A DNA stretch of 7,669 bases from Atopobium sp. UBA2090 (GTDB lineage: Bacteria; Actinomycetota; Coriobacteriia; Coriobacteriales; Atopobiaceae), in NCBI GenBank assembly GCA_002331575.1, contig DCZG01000064.1, positions 1 to 7,669 of the forward strand, given 5' to 3'. How positions within the stretch are numbered: position 1 is the stretch's first letter; every line of letters starts with the position of its first letter. Made by a program: the position numbers and the translations under genes. The notes below the pieces were generated by a model. That model did no database searches. It was given only the letters and a program-made list of their open reading frames with translations, and had not been told where the DNA came from. Positions 6,522-7,669 of this stretch are shown piece by piece.

Positions 6522-7669
6522 TGACGCTGCCGACATGGACAGGAATCGCGCTCGCGGTCACGAGGATGATTCTTGCCATTCTCGCCCTGTCGCTCATCCT
6601 TCCCCGGAGGGAGCGGTTCGGGCTGCGCATGGGCGCGGTCTTGACCCTCTGCGCCGTCACCTGCGCAGTATGCATCTGGTGCTGCTACTTCGTGTGGCCG
6701 GTGCTCTCGACCACCTATCAGCCGCTCAGTCAGCTCGTCGCGTTCACGCTGCTCATCCTCGTCTTCATCCCCCTGCTCCAGTTCTGCTATGACGTCTCGC
6801 CGTCGACAGCCGCCGCCTGCTCGGCAACGGGGTATCTCATCCAGAACCTCTCACAGCGGCTCTTCTCGCTGGTCGATCTCGGGGCTGCGAGACTCAACAT
6901 CTCCGAAGTAAATAACCTTGTTCGCTTCCTCATGGAGTTCGTAGTGCTCGCCGTGATGCTGTTCGTCGTCTATCGGGCCATCTCGTCGAGACGGGCCATG
7001 CTCGTCCAGTCGGCCGAGAACCACGGGGCAATGGCCCTCGTGGTCGTCATGGTCGCGGTCGTATGCATCGCCTCGGACATCGCTCGAAAGAATGCGGGCA
7101 TCACGAACCCCGTCTACAGCTTCACCCTCATCTTTGCCCACACCCTCGTGTGCCTGGCCATCCTCTTCATGGAGTACGAGATGCTCTACAATCACTCCCT
7201 TGAGGTCGAGGTCGCCATGACGCAGGCGATGATCACGAACAGGAGCCGTCAATACGAGCTGAGCCGCGAATCGGTCGAGAAGATCAACGCGATGTGCCAT
7301 GACCTACGGCACGAGATCAGCCGCATACGAGCGCTCGAGGGATCGGCGGGGCGCGAGCGACTCGACGCGCTCGGGAAAGAGCTCGACGTGTACGATGCGA
7401 CCATCCACACGGGCAACGACGCCCTCGACACCATCCTCACCGAAGAGGAGCTTCTGTGCCTGCGGGAGGGCATCAGCCTGAGCTGCATCGCCGACGGTCA
7501 CGCGCTCGACTTCATGAGCCAGGCGGACGTGTATGCGCTCTTCGGCAACGCGCTCGACAACGCAATCACCGCCACGCGCGCCATCGCCGATACAAGCGCG
7601 CGCAGCATCTCGCTCGTCATCAGACGCTCGGGGGAGATGGTCTCGGCGCACATCGAGAACTACTACGAG
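6521..7669 (+). CDS. Polytopic GHKL sensor histidine kinase, AgrC-like, 3'-truncated by window edge
   Basis: The frame is open from the ATG at 6521 to the last base (383 codons, no stop), so the ATP-binding domain is incomplete. The N-terminal half is a membrane sensor with hydrophobic segments near residues 8-27, 38-59, 70-89, 133-152, 170-187 and 199-222, and possibly a weaker one near 97-117; six or seven passes is the layout of AgrC-type peptide sensors. A linker helix leads to the H-box CHDLRHEI with phospho-acceptor H260. TGNDALDTILTEEE (297-310) is the stretch seen before the catalytic domain in this class, and the N-box is LFGNALDNAI with N343 and N347. The glycine-rich G-boxes should follow beyond the window. 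It most likely phosphorylates the LytTR regulator encoded just upstream, with which it overlaps by 1 bp. The ligand is unknown, and no AgrD-like peptide or AgrB-like protease gene was recognised here. The second membrane segment is rich in cysteine (C44, C48, C51, C54, C55). Confidence 0.93.
   Translation, partial: MTLPTWTGIALAVTRMILAILALSLILPRRERFGLRMGAVLTLCAVTCAVCIWCCYFVWPVLSTTYQPLSQLVAFTLLILVFIPLLQFCYDVSPSTAAACSATGYLIQNLSQRLFSLVDLGAARLNISEVNNLVRFLMEFVVLAVMLFVVYRAISSRRAMLVQSAENHGAMALVVVMVAVVCIASDIARKNAGITNPVYSFTLIFAHTLVCLAILFMEYEMLYNHSLEVEVAMTQAMITNRSRQYELSRESVEKINAMCHDLRHEISRIRALEGSAGRERLDALGKELDVYDATIHTGNDALDTILTEEELLCLREGISLSCIADGHALDFMSQADVYALFGNALDNAITATRAIADTSARSISLVIRRSGEMVSAHIENYYE

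Noticed and set aside
1..7669. Mobile elements, CRISPR arrays, tRNA or rRNA genes, toxin-antitoxin or phage-defence genes
   Set aside because: No terminal repeats, transposase or integrase motifs, regularly spaced repeats or RNA-gene signatures were seen on either strand; the content looks like ordinary chromosome.

Overview
The window is high-GC bacterial DNA with strong G/C preference at third codon positions. It is densely packed, with overlapping genes and Shine-Dalgarno sites. The gene content (two-part glycine cleavage P-protein, lipoate salvage, a Tat-exported GH3 lipoprotein, and a LytTR regulator with an AgrC-like GHKL kinase) would fit a high-GC anaerobic Gram-positive such as a member of the Coriobacteriia (Olsenella/Atopobiaceae-like). 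That placement is inference from composition and content, not a computed assignment.

Left block (1-3030, + strand): the end of a glycine-cleavage operon. It holds the C-terminal part of glycine dehydrogenase subunit 2 (gcvPB), then lipoate-protein ligase (lplA, GTG start, 4-bp overlap), then dihydrolipoyl dehydrogenase (lpdA, 11-bp overlap). The three products fit one machine: GcvPB is half of the P-protein, LplA attaches lipoate to the H-protein, and LpdA reoxidises the dihydrolipoyl arm. The genes for GcvT, GcvH and GcvPA are not in the window and probably lie upstream.

Middle block (3031-5614): a short convergent intergenic region with a strong GC-rich terminator hairpin oriented for the minus strand. 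It is followed by a minus-strand gene for an 809-residue family 3 glycoside hydrolase with a twin-arginine lipoprotein signal.

Right block (5615-7669): a 193-bp divergent promoter region, then a translationally linked pair on the + strand: a CheY-LytTR response regulator and a polytopic GHKL sensor kinase of the AgrC/quorum-sensing type, cut by the window end. The shared divergent region makes the hydrolase a candidate target of the two-component system, but this is inference only.

No mobile element, CRISPR array, tRNA or rRNA was seen. I found no convincing evidence of a wholly new system. The most interesting leads are the linkage of sensor system to hydrolase, an inverted repeat just upstream of the hydrolase gene, and unusual residues in the LytTR DNA-binding domain.
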